A DNA stretch of 64,000 nucleotides from JAABRU01 sp050180235. Lineage in GTDB: Bacteria; Desulfobacterota; Desulfobacteria; Desulfobacterales; Desulfococcaceae. The notes below the pieces were generated by a model. The model saw nothing but the letters and a program-made list of their open reading frames with translations. It was not told where the DNA came from and ran no database searches. Position numbers and translations under genes: made by a program. The stretch lies in contig JBFXEJ010000002.1 of the NCBI GenBank assembly GCA_050180235.1, forward strand, positions 1-64,000. Direction: 5' to 3'. Numbering within the stretch: the first letter of the stretch is position 1; each line of letters starts with the position of its first letter. Below, one piece after another: positions 9,421-18,296 of this stretch.

Positions 9421-9500
9421 GAATACACGAAAAATTTCGTTTGCCTGCTTATGAACTGACATCAGTTCACCGGGATGACTGATCACCGGGTGAAGTCTGA

Positions 9501-9623
9501 TACCGATTCTCCATTGGTTTTATACAATCCGGAGGAGTGCAAAAATTAAGCGGAGCGGTTTTTTGCACACACACAACCGCTAAAAAACTGTCAGTATTGT
9601 ATAAAATCAATGGCGATTTGGTA
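9501..9623. repeat. MITE with TACCGATTCTCCATTG ends (family B, copy 1)
   Basis: The left end TACCGATTCTCCATTGG continues to TTTTATACAAT; the right end is its inverse, ATTGTATAAAATCAATGG to TTTGGTA. The core contains one unit of the hairpin repeat GGAGGAGTGCAAAAATTAAG that is tripled at 61696-61834. TA at both ends suggests Tc1/IS630-type TA target use, which is inference. Confidence 0.8.
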
Positions 9624-9778
9624 TGAAACCGTAAAACCGGCCGCCTGATGTTTTTCCCCGGGCGGCTGTTTCCGCAAAAACTTTATGATGCCGTATTCTG
9701 AGATTTCAAAGTAAAGTTCCGTAAAAACAGTGATACTGCCCTGATTCGGGTCAGCAGTTTTCATTTTTTCCTCCGGTT

Positions 9779-9884
9779 TAAGGTGATTTCCAGAAAAGAA
9801 TATACCACCAAAGTATCAAAAGCTTCCAGCTTTTGCCCTGTGCCTGTGAACTGAAATGGGATATTTATTTTCAGAAATCACATA
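9779..9884. repeat. MITE with TAAGGTGATTTCC ends (family D, copy 1)
   Basis: About 106 bp, from TAAGGTGATTTCCAGAAAAG to TTTTCAGAAATCACATA, with the internal text GTATCAAAAGCTTCCAGC. Other copies: 17323-17420 (degraded), 20717-20822, 23718-23823, 28935-29039 and 44911-45213 (interrupted). The terminal bases resemble those of family A. Confidence 0.85.
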
Positions 9885-9982
9885 AAACGGTTAAAGTTGC
9901 CTGAAGACTGTCTGTACAATATTTTTACGGTTATATCACTGATAATACAGAAAAACTAATCGGAATCACTTTATATTATCCA

Positions 9983-10070
9983 GAGTGCCGAAATGGAGCG
10001 GAGTTAAACGGAGCGGAATTTTGGCAACCTGCACTGTGCCCAAATTTTGTTTCACTTCATTTCAGCACTC
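9983..10070. repeat. long imperfect inverted repeat upstream of the ATPase gene
   Basis: GAGTGCCGAAATGGAG at the left is matched in inverse by CATTTCAGCACTC at the right, with an inner GGAGCGGAGTTAAACGGAGC segment reminiscent of the family B core. It ends about 30 bases before the AGGAGG of the following gene. It could fold in the mRNA leader; any regulatory role is a guess. Confidence 0.5.
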
Positions 10071-10112
10071 CTTTGCCGTTTTTCCCGGCAGAGTGCAGAG
10101 CAGGAGGAAAAA

Positions 10113-11888
10113 ATGAAATTCGCTATAAAAACAATGGTTCCGGAAGAAGTCTATACCGACCGTCAGGAATACATTGATTCTTTTTACAAATACGCTCTCC
10201 TGGCTGCGGAGCGCAGAACAGTGTCCACAGTACTTCTGGGCCAGCGCCGCATGGGCAAGACAGAAATCTTCAAACGTGTGGTCAACCGCCTGTTTTTTGA
10301 GCAGGATCACCGTGATCCCAAAGCTGTGGTTCCGGTCTGGTACAGTTTTCCGGATGTGCCCAAAAACCGGGAAACTTTTGCTCTTGAGTATGTTGAAAAT
10401 TTCATCCACTGGTATGCGGCCTTCCGGCTTGGTGATGAAAATTTCATATCAAAAGAGATGGAACCGGGTGAACTGATACATTTCATCCGGGAAAAACTTC
10501 CTGTTTCCCAGGGATTTGACAATGCCCTGGAATGTCTCCGGGTGATGATGACCGGAAATATGACATCTCCCGAACACAGGGCCCTGATGCTGCCGAGAAC
10601 CGTGTCTGATATGGACGACAGCACCATCGTGATGTTTCTCGATGAATTTCAGAACACCCATCTGCCCCAGTATGATTTCAATATTGTGGGATATTTTCAT
10701 GAATCTGTGGAATCCCCGACCTGCCCCCATTTTGTCACGGGCTCGGCCATGAGCATTCTTTCAAATGAAATTCTGGGAAGAGGCACGCTGTTCGGCAGAT
10801 TTGACTGCGATCCCATCAAAAATATGACACAGTACTGGGGCGCGGAACTGGCACGGAAGGCTGCACAGTATTATCACGCTGAATTGCCGGACACCATGTC
10901 TCCTGTTTTGTCAGACAGATGCGGGGGCAATCCCTTTTACATCACGGCAGTCATCCGCCAGGCCGCCAAGCAGGAAAAGGCCATAGACAGCGAGGAAAGT
11001 CTGAACAGTCTTCTGGCCGTTGATCTTTCCTCCGGCTTCATCTGGGGCGAACTCAGCGATCAGGTTTCCCGGTGGATAGCCCGCATCAACGAACAGGGCA
11101 TCACCAAATGGGTGCTGTATCTTTCGGCTTTGGGAGAGGGGGAATACATTGATCCGGCTGAAATTCAGCGGCTGCTTGCGCAGAAGGACATGCGGCACGC
11201 GGAGATAAAGGAAATCCGGGAGGTTCTCATCCGTCTGTCACGGGGTGATCTGCTGGAATATCTGGATGGGGCTGACTGGTTCCGCAGAACCGATGATCCC
11301 ATCCTGCTGGATTTTCTCAGGGTGTGGGGAAAATCCCTTGTGGAGGGACAGCGCCATACGGCAGTAATCACGGACATTGTCCGGGAATATGAGCGTATGG
11401 AACGGCGGATAACAGATCAGAAAGGTTTTCTTGCGGAAGTATACATGTCCCAGATTCTGTGGAACCGGCAGGGAAAAATTCTTCCGGGAAAATATTTTCA
11501 CAGCGCATCCGATGTGACATTACCGGACAGGTTTATTGAAATCCGGCACCGGGTGCGGCTGGATGCAGCCTCCGGCAGTGAAGCCGATGTGTATGCCAAT
11601 GCAGGCATGGAGGTCTGGCTGTGCGAAAGCAAATGGTGGGAGACAAAAAAAGTCGGTGATGACACAGTTAAAGAACTTCTGCATCTTGCGGAAAAACTCA
11701 GGGATTTTGAGGGAAGGGAGCAGTTCACCGGCAAAAAGCCGGTTGTGCTGAAACTGTGGCTGTTCGCGCACAGCGGTGTCACATCCGAAGCAGAGGAACT
11801 TCTGCGCACACATGGCATTTACTGGTCTGACCGGGAGGATCTGAACTGGCTGATTAAAGAAAGCGGGCTGAGAAAGCTGCCGATATGA
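10113..11888 (+). CDS. P-loop ATPase fused to a C-terminal PD-(D/E)XK-like nuclease domain
   Basis: 591 residues from ATG 10113, chosen because AGGAGG lies at 10102-10107. The N-terminal ATPase resembles the archaeal-type (DUF234/ORC-Cdc6-like) STAND-clade ATPases: Walker A GQRRMGKT at 43-50, Walker B VMFLDEF with D177-E178, and a sensor-like segment GSAMSIL. A winged-helix-like middle region follows. The C-terminus has a nuclease-like signature (E-A-D492 ... C-E505-S-K507). Proteins of this type are scattered in archaea and anaerobes and are often mobile or defence-linked; their substrate is poorly known. It stands alone between a repeat-rich gap and a Uma2 remnant, which suggests accessory DNA. 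The nuclease assignment rests on the motif only. Confidence 0.75.
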   Translation: MKFAIKTMVPEEVYTDRQEYIDSFYKYALLAAERRTVSTVLLGQRRMGKTEIFKRVVNRLFFEQDHRDPKAVVPVWYSFPDVPKNRETFALEYVENFIHWYAAFRLGDENFISKEMEPGELIHFIREKLPVSQGFDNALECLRVMMTGNMTSPEHRALMLPRTVSDMDDSTIVMFLDEFQNTHLPQYDFNIVGYFHESVESPTCPHFVTGSAMSILSNEILGRGTLFGRFDCDPIKNMTQYWGAELARKAAQYYHAELPDTMSPVLSDRCGGNPFYITAVIRQAAKQEKAIDSEESLNSLLAVDLSSGFIWGELSDQVSRWIARINEQGITKWVLYLSALGEGEYIDPAEIQRLLAQKDMRHAEIKEIREVLIRLSRGDLLEYLDGADWFRRTDDPILLDFLRVWGKSLVEGQRHTAVITDIVREYERMERRITDQKGFLAEVYMSQILWNRQGKILPGKYFHSASDVTLPDRFIEIRHRVRLDAASGSEADVYANAGMEVWLCESKWWETKKVGDDTVKELLHLAEKLRDFEGREQFTGKKPVVLKLWLFAHSGVTSEAEELLRTHGIYWSDREDLNWLIKESGLRKLPI

Positions 11889-11944
11889 TGGAAACTGCTG
11901 TGTGATACCAATTTCGGTATAAAAATCAACATGTCAGAATTCAA

Positions 11945-12088
11945 ATGCGTAACTCCTGCAATTATGGAACTGACTGCACATACGGCCCGGAGGAAATGGC
12001 GCATGCTGAAGAGGAACGGCGGAGAGCCGAGCGTCTTGCAGCAAAACTGAGGGAACTTGGCATTGATCCGGAACTTTCTGACCTCTGA
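11945..12088 (+). pseudogene. C-terminal remnant of a Uma2-family (DUF820) endonuclease
   Basis: The frame ending at TGA 12086-12088 reads ...EERRRAERLAAKLRELGIDP, the characteristic charged tail of Uma2-family proteins, which normally have about 180-240 residues. Only the last 35 or so residues are recognisable (from about 11981). Upstream the frame runs into a repeat with AATGCGTAACTCC (related text near 331 and 45217), so the rest of the gene has been replaced. The ATG at 11945 belongs to that repeat and is not a natural start. Confidence 0.6.
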
Positions 12089-12133
12089 TTTGCCTGATTT
12101 CCCCTGACAGCCATTATGTTCTGCCGGAATTTA

Positions 12134-12175
12134 CGCCGGACGTTCTCCTTTGCTGTATATGGAGACTGTCCGGCG
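12134..12175. other. stem-loop between the Uma2 remnant and uvrA
   Basis: CGCCGGACGTTCTCC pairs with GGAGACTGTCCGGCG across a 12-base loop. No T run follows on the plus strand, so it is not a textbook terminator. The rest of 11889-12411 shows no gene apart from the Uma2 remnant. Confidence 0.45.
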
Positions 12176-12411
12176 TTTCTGTTTTTCTGAATTGCCTGAA
12201 CCCTGATGATCCTGCAAAAAGCCAAAAATGCCATCAGACAAGAATTAGGTTTGAAAAAAGAACAGATGTCAGGTAAGATGGAATATGGAAAATTTTTGGG
12301 AAATTCTTCCCTGTAAACCATGACCATGCTGAATTTCGGAGAATCAGCAGAACACGCCCCTGCCTCTCAGGCGGGGAAATATATCCGGCAACTGCAAGGC
12401 ATAAAAATATT

Positions 12412-15246
12412 ATGACACTGGACAAAATCATTATCCGGGGAGCAAGGCAGCATAATCTCAAAAATATTGATCTGGATCTGCCCCGGAACAAATTGGTTGT
12501 CATCACCGGACTTTCCGGGTCAGGAAAATCCACTTTGGCTTTTGACACCCTGTACGCGGAAGGCCAGCGCAGATATGTGGAATCTCTTTCCGCGTATGCG
12601 CGGCAGTTTCTGGAGCGCATGGAAAAACCGGATGCGGATCTGATTGAGGGACTTTCGCCTGCCATCGCGATTGAGCAGAAAACAGCGGGACACAATCCCC
12701 GATCCACAGTGGGAACAGTCACCGAGATTTACGATTATCTCCGGCTTCTTTTTGCACGGGTGGGCAGGCCCTACTGCCATCAGTGCGGAAAACCCATAGC
12801 TTCCCAAAGTCTGGATCAGATTCTCGATCAGGTGCTGTCTCTGCCAGAAAAAACAAAAATACAGATACTGTCGCCTTTGGTGAGCGGTCAGAAGGGAAGT
12901 TTTGAAAAACTCTTTGCCCTGCTGCGCAAAGACGGATTTTCCCGCGTCCGGGTCGACGGGGAAAACATGGACATTGAATCTGTCTCCAAACTGAATAAAA
13001 ATCAGAAGCATACGATTGATGTGGTGGTGGATCGGCTGGTCATCAAAGAAGGAATACGGAACAGGCTGGCTGATTCCCTGGAACTGGCCCTGTCCCGATC
13101 CGAGGGACTGGTTTCGGTCGAAGCTGAAGGAGCAGAACCCATTCTTTTCAGTGAAAAATCCGCGTGCATCACCTGCGGGATCAGTTATCCGGAATTCACT
13201 CCTGCCAGTTTTTCCTTTAACTCACCCCAGGGAGCGTGTCCCAAATGTGACGGTCTGGGAACTGCAACGGAATTTGATCCGGATCTGATTATCCCCAATC
13301 CTGAACTTTCCCTCAGAGACGGCGCAGTTGCGCCCTGGGAAGGCCGCAATTCCGTGTTTTTTTCGGATTTTCTCGAAAGCCTGACCAAACCTTATGGTGT
13401 GGAAATTTACACACCTTACAAAGATCTGCCGGAAAATTTCAAAAAAATTCTGCTTTACGGTTCCGGCGATCGGGAACTCACTTTTTATTATGACCACCGT
13501 GGCAAAAAAATGCCATATCAGAAAATCTTTGAAGGCGTGATTCCCAATCTGCAGCGCAGGTATATGGAAAGCGATTCACAGCAGGCAAGGGAGGAAATCC
13601 AGCAGTTTATGAATTTCCGTCCCTGCCCGGAATGCGGGGGAAAACGTCTCAATCCGGCTTCCCGATCTGTCAAAGTCGGGGGCAAAACCATTTGGGAAAT
13701 TACCGGGCTTTCTGTGCAGAATGCTCTGGATTTTTTCAGGGAACTGGGACAGATTCTGCGCGGGCAGGAAGCCCTGATTGCAGAAAAAATTCTCAAAGAG
13801 ATCACGGAAAGGCTGGGATTTCTGGATAATGTGGGACTGAATTATCTCACTCTGGATCGCTCGGCCAATACCCTTTCCGGCGGAGAAAGCCAGCGCATCC
13901 GGCTTGCCACCCAGATCGGCTCCAAACTGACGGGCGTGATGTATGTGCTGGATGAACCCAGCATCGGGCTTCATCAGCGCGACAATCAGCGTCTGCTTTC
14001 CACCCTGATGCACATGCGTGATCTGGGCAATACCGTGCTGGTCGTGGAACATGACGAGGAAACCATACGATCTGCGGATCATGTGGTGGATATGGGGCCG
14101 GGCGCGGGCATACGGGGCGGTGAGGTTGTATTTTCCGGAACTCCGGACGAACTGATGAAAAATGAGATTTCCCTGACCGGTCAGTATCTTGCAGGCACAA
14201 AATCCATTCCCGTACCGGAAAAGCGCAGAACAGGCAATGGAAAACGCCTGATCATCAAAGGCGCATCAGAAAACAATCTGCAAAATATTGATGCGGAATT
14301 TCCCTTAGGCTGTTTCATCTGCGTGACCGGTGTGTCCGGTTCCGGCAAATCCACTCTGGTGCTGGAAACTTTGTACCGGATTTTATCCCGGCACATATGG
14401 AAAACCCGGACATCTGCGGGTGCGCATAAAGAAGTAAGCGGGCTGGAATATGTTGACAAAGTCGTGCATATTGATCAGTCTCCCATTGGCCGCACGCCCA
14501 GATCCAATCCCGGAACCTATACCGGCATTTTCACCCATATCCGTGATCTTTTTGCACAGACAGCCGAAGCCCGGATGCGGGGATACAAACCCGGACGTTT
14601 CAGTTTCAATGTCAAAGGCGGACGGTGTGAGGCATGTACAGGAGACGGCATTATCAAAATTGAAATGCACTTTCTGCCGGATGTCTATGTTCCCTGCGAT
14701 GTGTGCAAGGGCAAACGCTATAACCGGGAAACTCTGGAAGTCCGGTACAAGGGGAAGAATATCGCGGAAGTGCTGGATATGACGGTAAACCAGTCCCTGG
14801 AATTTTTTCAGAATATTCCCACTATCCGGAGCAAACTGGAAACCCTGGTGGAAGTGGGCATCGGTTATATTCATATTGGTCAGTCTGCAACCACCCTTTC
14901 CGGAGGCGAGGCCCAGCGCGTGAAACTCTCACGGGAACTGAGCAAACGGGCAACGGGAAAAACCGTTTATATTCTGGATGAACCCACCACAGGTCTGCAT
15001 ATGGAAGATATACGGAAACTGCTGCTCGTACTCAGCCGACTGACCGATATGGGCAATACGGTCATTGTGATTGAGCATAATCTGGATGTTGTCAAATCTG
15101 CGGATTATCTCATTGATCTGGGACCTGAGGGAGGTGAGGACGGGGGCAGAATCATTGCCTGCGGAACCCCTGAAGAGGTTGCGCACACGGAAAACTCCCA
15201 TACCGGTTTTTTTCTGCGCAAAATACTGGGAAAGACCGGGAAATAA
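12412..15246 (+). CDS. uvrA: UvrABC excinuclease subunit A
   Basis: 944 residues, the usual UvrA length. It recognises DNA damage as an ATP-dependent dimer and loads UvrB in nucleotide excision repair. Visible features in order: Walker A GLSGSGKST near the N-terminus, the first zinc module (CHQCGKP region and CITCG ... CPKCDG), the ABC signature LSGGESQRIRLA, Walker B VLDEPSIGLHQ, second Walker A GVSGSGKST, second zinc module (CEACTGDG ... CDVCKGKRY), second signature LSGGEAQRVKLS and Walker B ILDEPTTGLH. All catalytic motifs are intact. It lies alone, with repeat-bearing gaps on both sides and no uvrB or uvrC nearby. Start ATG 12412 gives the standard N-terminus MTLDKIIIRGARQHNLKNI. Confidence 0.98.
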   Translation: MTLDKIIIRGARQHNLKNIDLDLPRNKLVVITGLSGSGKSTLAFDTLYAEGQRRYVESLSAYARQFLERMEKPDADLIEGLSPAIAIEQKTAGHNPRSTVGTVTEIYDYLRLLFARVGRPYCHQCGKPIASQSLDQILDQVLSLPEKTKIQILSPLVSGQKGSFEKLFALLRKDGFSRVRVDGENMDIESVSKLNKNQKHTIDVVVDRLVIKEGIRNRLADSLELALSRSEGLVSVEAEGAEPILFSEKSACITCGISYPEFTPASFSFNSPQGACPKCDGLGTATEFDPDLIIPNPELSLRDGAVAPWEGRNSVFFSDFLESLTKPYGVEIYTPYKDLPENFKKILLYGSGDRELTFYYDHRGKKMPYQKIFEGVIPNLQRRYMESDSQQAREEIQQFMNFRPCPECGGKRLNPASRSVKVGGKTIWEITGLSVQNALDFFRELGQILRGQEALIAEKILKEITERLGFLDNVGLNYLTLDRSANTLSGGESQRIRLATQIGSKLTGVMYVLDEPSIGLHQRDNQRLLSTLMHMRDLGNTVLVVEHDEETIRSADHVVDMGPGAGIRGGEVVFSGTPDELMKNEISLTGQYLAGTKSIPVPEKRRTGNGKRLIIKGASENNLQNIDAEFPLGCFICVTGVSGSGKSTLVLETLYRILSRHIWKTRTSAGAHKEVSGLEYVDKVVHIDQSPIGRTPRSNPGTYTGIFTHIRDLFAQTAEARMRGYKPGRFSFNVKGGRCEACTGDGIIKIEMHFLPDVYVPCDVCKGKRYNRETLEVRYKGKNIAEVLDMTVNQSLEFFQNIPTIRSKLETLVEVGIGYIHIGQSATTLSGGEAQRVKLSRELSKRATGKTVYILDEPTTGLHMEDIRKLLLVLSRLTDMGNTVIVIEHNLDVVKSADYLIDLGPEGGEDGGRIIACGTPEEVAHTENSHTGFFLRKILGKTGK

Positions 15247-15521
15247 AATGAAATCTGAAAAATATTTCAGCAGAGGGAATTTTCATATCCCGGTGTTCCA
15301 TCTGCCACAAAGACACGAAGGCACAAAGTCTCACAAAAAGTAATGCACATTTGATTCTCAGATTTCATACAGACTGACACTGATTTGCTTTCAGATTTTT
15401 TTCGTGTATTCTGTGTGTTTCGCGGTTAAAAAGGCACAGATGTTTTTCAATCTATGAAAAAACGGTTTTGCCATAAAATACGCTCTCTTCATCTGTTTGC
15501 AAAAATCATAAGGATATGATC

Positions 15522-17030
15522 ATGTTTGACGGTATCAACCGGAAGATTATCCCTTTGTTTGTCCTGCTGCTGGTTCCTTCTGTTTTGACAGGCATTTTTA
15601 CGCTTATGTATGCAGATCGGCAGATGGAACTCTGCCGGAAAAGTCTTGGGGAAATCCGGCAGGCAGCCGCGGAACTGGAGGATATCAGGGAGAAAAATCA
15701 CTCAGAAGGGCAAACCCTGCCGGATTCTGCCGAAAAGATTTCAGGCGCAGTGAAAAAAATCCGTGAACATACACAATGGATGAATACAGCCGAAATCATG
15801 AGCAAAGTTAAAACAGCGGTATATACCGGTTTTGCCATCAGTCTGATTTTCACCTTTTTCTCCCTGCTGATCATTGAGCGGACCATCAGCAGACGGCTCC
15901 GCAGGGCTGTCAAAGGTCTGACCGATGCCTCGCGGGACGTGAGCCCGGTATCCATCAGCGTGTCCTCAGTGAGTCAGGCAGTGGCAGACGGAACAGCAGA
16001 ACAGAAGGAATTTCTGGATAAATCTGTGACATCCCTGAAAGAAATAACGGTTATGACCGGGGAAAACGCAGCGCGTGTGAAAAAAGCCGATACAATTTTG
16101 CAGCAGAATGCCCAGGCAGCAGACCGGGCAGCAGATTCCATGAAGGAACTGGCCGGACTGATGGAAAAAATTTCAGCAGAAAGCCGCTCAGCATCCAAAA
16201 TTATTCAGTTCATTGATGATGTGGCGTTTCAGACCAATCTGCTGGCCCTGAACGCTGCTGTGGAGGCTGCCAGAGCCGGGAAGTCCGGTGCGGGATTTGC
16301 GGTTGTGGCAGGAGAAGTACGGTCCCTGGCCCTTCGCACAGCAGGTGCTGCAAAAGAAATATCCGGTATGACAGAAAACACAGGACAGACAGTGAGCCGG
16401 GGGACAGAGCAGTTCCGCAAGGCAGACAAAGAGGTCAGGGAGCTGGTGGCGGATATTTCAGTTATACGGGAACTGTTTGAGCAGATTTCAAAGATATCAG
16501 GCCTTCGGCAGCAGAGGATTAAAGAAGTGCATGATATGGTTGTCCGGCTGAAAGAACTGACCCGGAAAAATGCAAAAGAGGCAGAAAGATCAGCTTCGGC
16601 CTCAGTGGTCATGAGCAGTCTGGCTGAGCATCTGAAAAACTATATCACGGAACTGACACCCCTGGCAGGCAGCGGTAAATCATTGAAAGTTCGGAAGGAT
16701 TCTCTGGAAAAACGGGAACTGTCCCCTGGGCAGCATCTGATCCGCCAGGGCGAATATTCCCAGGAAGCATATATTATTGATGAAGGGGAGTTTGATATTT
16801 TTCTGAGTGAAAACCCGGCTCGGATTGTCGCAAGTCTCAAAGCCGGAGATATTGTGGGGGAAATTGCTCTGGTCAAAGATGTGAAGCGTACAGCCAATGT
16901 GGTGGCCCGGACTTCCGCAAGGGTGACAGTGCTGCACAAAAACAGTTTTATGAAAATGTTCCGGGAACACAAGGATCTGAACCAGTCTGTTCTCACCATG
17001 ATCAAAAGACGTCTGGAGGAACTGAAATAG
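15522..17030 (+). CDS. methyl-accepting chemotaxis-like protein fused to a cyclic-nucleotide-binding domain
   Basis: About 502 residues from ATG 15522; the ATG six bases earlier is too close to the AAGGA sequence. An N-terminal membrane segment (about residues 8-28), a short outside loop of about 70 residues and a second membrane segment (about 100-120) precede a chemoreceptor signalling domain with the hairpin-tip motif NLLALNAAVEAARAG and GFAVVAGEVRSLA. The last 120 residues form a CRP-like beta-roll (PGQHLIRQGEYSQEAYIIDEGEF, GEIALVKDVKRTANVVA) that keeps the arginine of the nucleotide-binding cassette (R-T-A). A soluble C-terminal nucleotide sensor on an MCP is unusual and could couple a second messenger to CheA signalling; that is inference. 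No che genes are adjacent. Confidence 0.8.
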   Translation: MFDGINRKIIPLFVLLLVPSVLTGIFTLMYADRQMELCRKSLGEIRQAAAELEDIREKNHSEGQTLPDSAEKISGAVKKIREHTQWMNTAEIMSKVKTAVYTGFAISLIFTFFSLLIIERTISRRLRRAVKGLTDASRDVSPVSISVSSVSQAVADGTAEQKEFLDKSVTSLKEITVMTGENAARVKKADTILQQNAQAADRAADSMKELAGLMEKISAESRSASKIIQFIDDVAFQTNLLALNAAVEAARAGKSGAGFAVVAGEVRSLALRTAGAAKEISGMTENTGQTVSRGTEQFRKADKEVRELVADISVIRELFEQISKISGLRQQRIKEVHDMVVRLKELTRKNAKEAERSASASVVMSSLAEHLKNYITELTPLAGSGKSLKVRKDSLEKRELSPGQHLIRQGEYSQEAYIIDEGEFDIFLSENPARIVASLKAGDIVGEIALVKDVKRTANVVARTSARVTVLHKNSFMKMFREHKDLNQSVLTMIKRRLEELK

Positions 17031-17167
17031 TTTTTTTCCTGAATGAGTTTAAATTCAAATAAATATTTCGGGTGTGTCCCGCCCGTTTGCACAGAAAATT
17101 ATTTTATACTCGCCTTACGCAGTTTTTCCAAAAATCAGGAGATTACCCGCTTTCACCATAATTCCTG

Positions 17168-17313
17168 GGTAGTGGTGCAAATCTGTTGATCCAAAAATTC
17201 CCCTCCCCCGGTGGGAGGGGTCAGGGGAGGGGGATAATCAGTGATTTTTTCACCCTCCCCCTGCCCCTCCCTCAAGGGAGGGGAGACCTTATCAACGGAT
17301 TTGACCCACTACC
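17168..17313. mobile_element. 146-bp non-autonomous element, copy 1, with 8-bp target duplication
   Basis: Terminal inverted repeats start GGTAGTGGTGCAAATC on the left and GGTAGTGGGTCAAATC on the right (read inwards), about 23 bp each. The element is flanked on both sides by AATTCCTG (17160-17167 and 17314-17321), an exact 8-bp duplication. The inside is a GC-rich palindrome of CCCCTCCC tracts. Copy 2 at 28638-28783 is the same length in the opposite orientation. There is no transposase, so movement would depend on an enzyme elsewhere. Confidence 0.9.
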
Positions 17314-17322
17314 AATTCCTGC

Positions 17323-17420
17323 AAGGTGATTTCCGGAAAAAAATATTCCGGAAAAGCAGCACAGGCTTCCGGTTTGTGCCCTGTGAACTGAAATGGAATA
17401 TTTATTTTCATAAATAACCC
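17323..17420. repeat. degraded family D MITE (copy 2)
   Basis: AAGGTGATTTCCGGAAAA on the left and ATATTTATTTTCATAAATAA on the right match family D. The terminal TA boundaries are lost. It sits between the 146-bp element and the crotonase gene, and its right end lies about 40 bases before that start codon. Confidence 0.65.
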
Positions 17421-17459
17421 AAATGTTGTACAGATGCTTTGAAAAAAGGAAATAATTCT

Positions 17460-18239
17460 ATGAAAGAACCCGTACTGTTTGAAAAGAAAGGCCCGGTGGG
17501 CCTGCTGACACTGAACCGGCCTGAGAACCGTAATGCACTTTCCCTTGAAGTCATGACGGCCATGCAGGAGAAACTGCGGCAGATAGCCGGAGAAACGGAT
17601 ATCCATGTGCTGATTCTCCGGGGGAAAGGCCCTGCTTTCTGTGCCGGGCATAACCTGAATGAAATAAACGAAAACTGCACGGATATTCACCAAATCCGGA
17701 AGATATTCGCTGTATGCACAGAAATGATGGAAAGCCTTCACAGAATGCCCCAGCCGGTAATTGCACAGGTACAGGGCATTGCCACTGCCGCAGGATGTCA
17801 GCTTGTCGCGGCCTGTGATCTTGCAATTGCGGAAAGCGGGGCACTCTTTGCCGTGCCGGGTGTGAAAATCGGGCTGTTCTGTTCCACTCCTATGGTTCCC
17901 CTGTGCCGGGCTGTCGGGCGGAAGCGTGCTTTGGAAATGCTTTTGTCCGGACGGTTTGTCTCCGCTCAGGAGGCTCAGAATTTCGGACTGATCAACCGGA
18001 TCACGGAAGCGGAAAAACTTGAAGAGGACACGGAAAAATGGGCCGCAGAACTGGCGCAGTGCAGCGGTTTTACACTGGGTTACGGGAAACAGGCATTTTA
18101 CCGGCAGATTGATATGGATGAATCCCATGCCTATCAGTATGCAAAAGAGGCCATTGCCATCAACTGTCTTGCCGAAGATGCACGGGAGGGGATAGCTGCT
18201 TTTCTGGAAAAACGTCAGCCGGAATGGAAGGGACGCTAG
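17460..18239 (+). CDS. enoyl-CoA hydratase/isomerase (crotonase) family protein, ECHDC3-like
   Basis: 259 residues from ATG 17460, with AAGGA ten bases upstream; a TTG start at 17439 is possible but less likely. The crotonase fold is evident: the oxyanion segment FCAGHNL and the region GIATAAGCQLVAACDLAIA. Both glutamates that activate water in classical enoyl-CoA hydratase are replaced (the GGCE position is GCQ and the PE position is PG), as in the ECHDC3-like branch with IGLFCSTP. Hydration of enoyl-CoA is therefore unlikely; a thioesterase, isomerase or other acyl-CoA role is possible. No other fatty-acid genes are near. It converges on the rpsI terminator. Confidence 0.85.
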   Translation: MKEPVLFEKKGPVGLLTLNRPENRNALSLEVMTAMQEKLRQIAGETDIHVLILRGKGPAFCAGHNLNEINENCTDIHQIRKIFAVCTEMMESLHRMPQPVIAQVQGIATAAGCQLVAACDLAIAESGALFAVPGVKIGLFCSTPMVPLCRAVGRKRALEMLLSGRFVSAQEAQNFGLINRITEAEKLEEDTEKWAAELAQCSGFTLGYGKQAFYRQIDMDESHAYQYAKEAIAINCLAEDAREGIAAFLEKRQPEWKGR

Positions 18240-18240
18240 A

Positions 18241-18271
18241 CAAAAAAAAGGGGAACAGAAAACTGTTCCCC
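18241..18271 (-). terminator. rho-independent terminator of rplM-rpsI
   Basis: Read on the minus strand, GGGGAACAG, a four-base loop, CTGTTCCCC and then eight T residues. It lies about 25 bases past the rpsI stop codon and just after the convergent crotonase gene. Confidence 0.9.
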
Positions 18272-18296
18272 TGAAAAACAGTATGACAACGGAATT

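Larger units (their letters stand above)
9106..10112. other. gene-free stretch of about 1 kb filled with repeats
   Basis: No credible gene is seen. The stretch holds a family F end (TAAGGTTCCATAAATTTTCG near 9353), a strong hairpin (9387-9420), a family B element (9501-9623), a family D element (9779-9884) and a long inverted repeat (9983-10070) that ends just before the next gene's ribosome-binding site. Several independent insertions seem to have accumulated here. Confidence 0.8.

Noticed and set aside
17168..17313. GC-rich palindrome as a simple terminator of the chemoreceptor gene
   Set aside because: It has exact mobile-element ends and an 8-bp duplication, and a second copy elsewhere is not behind a gene.
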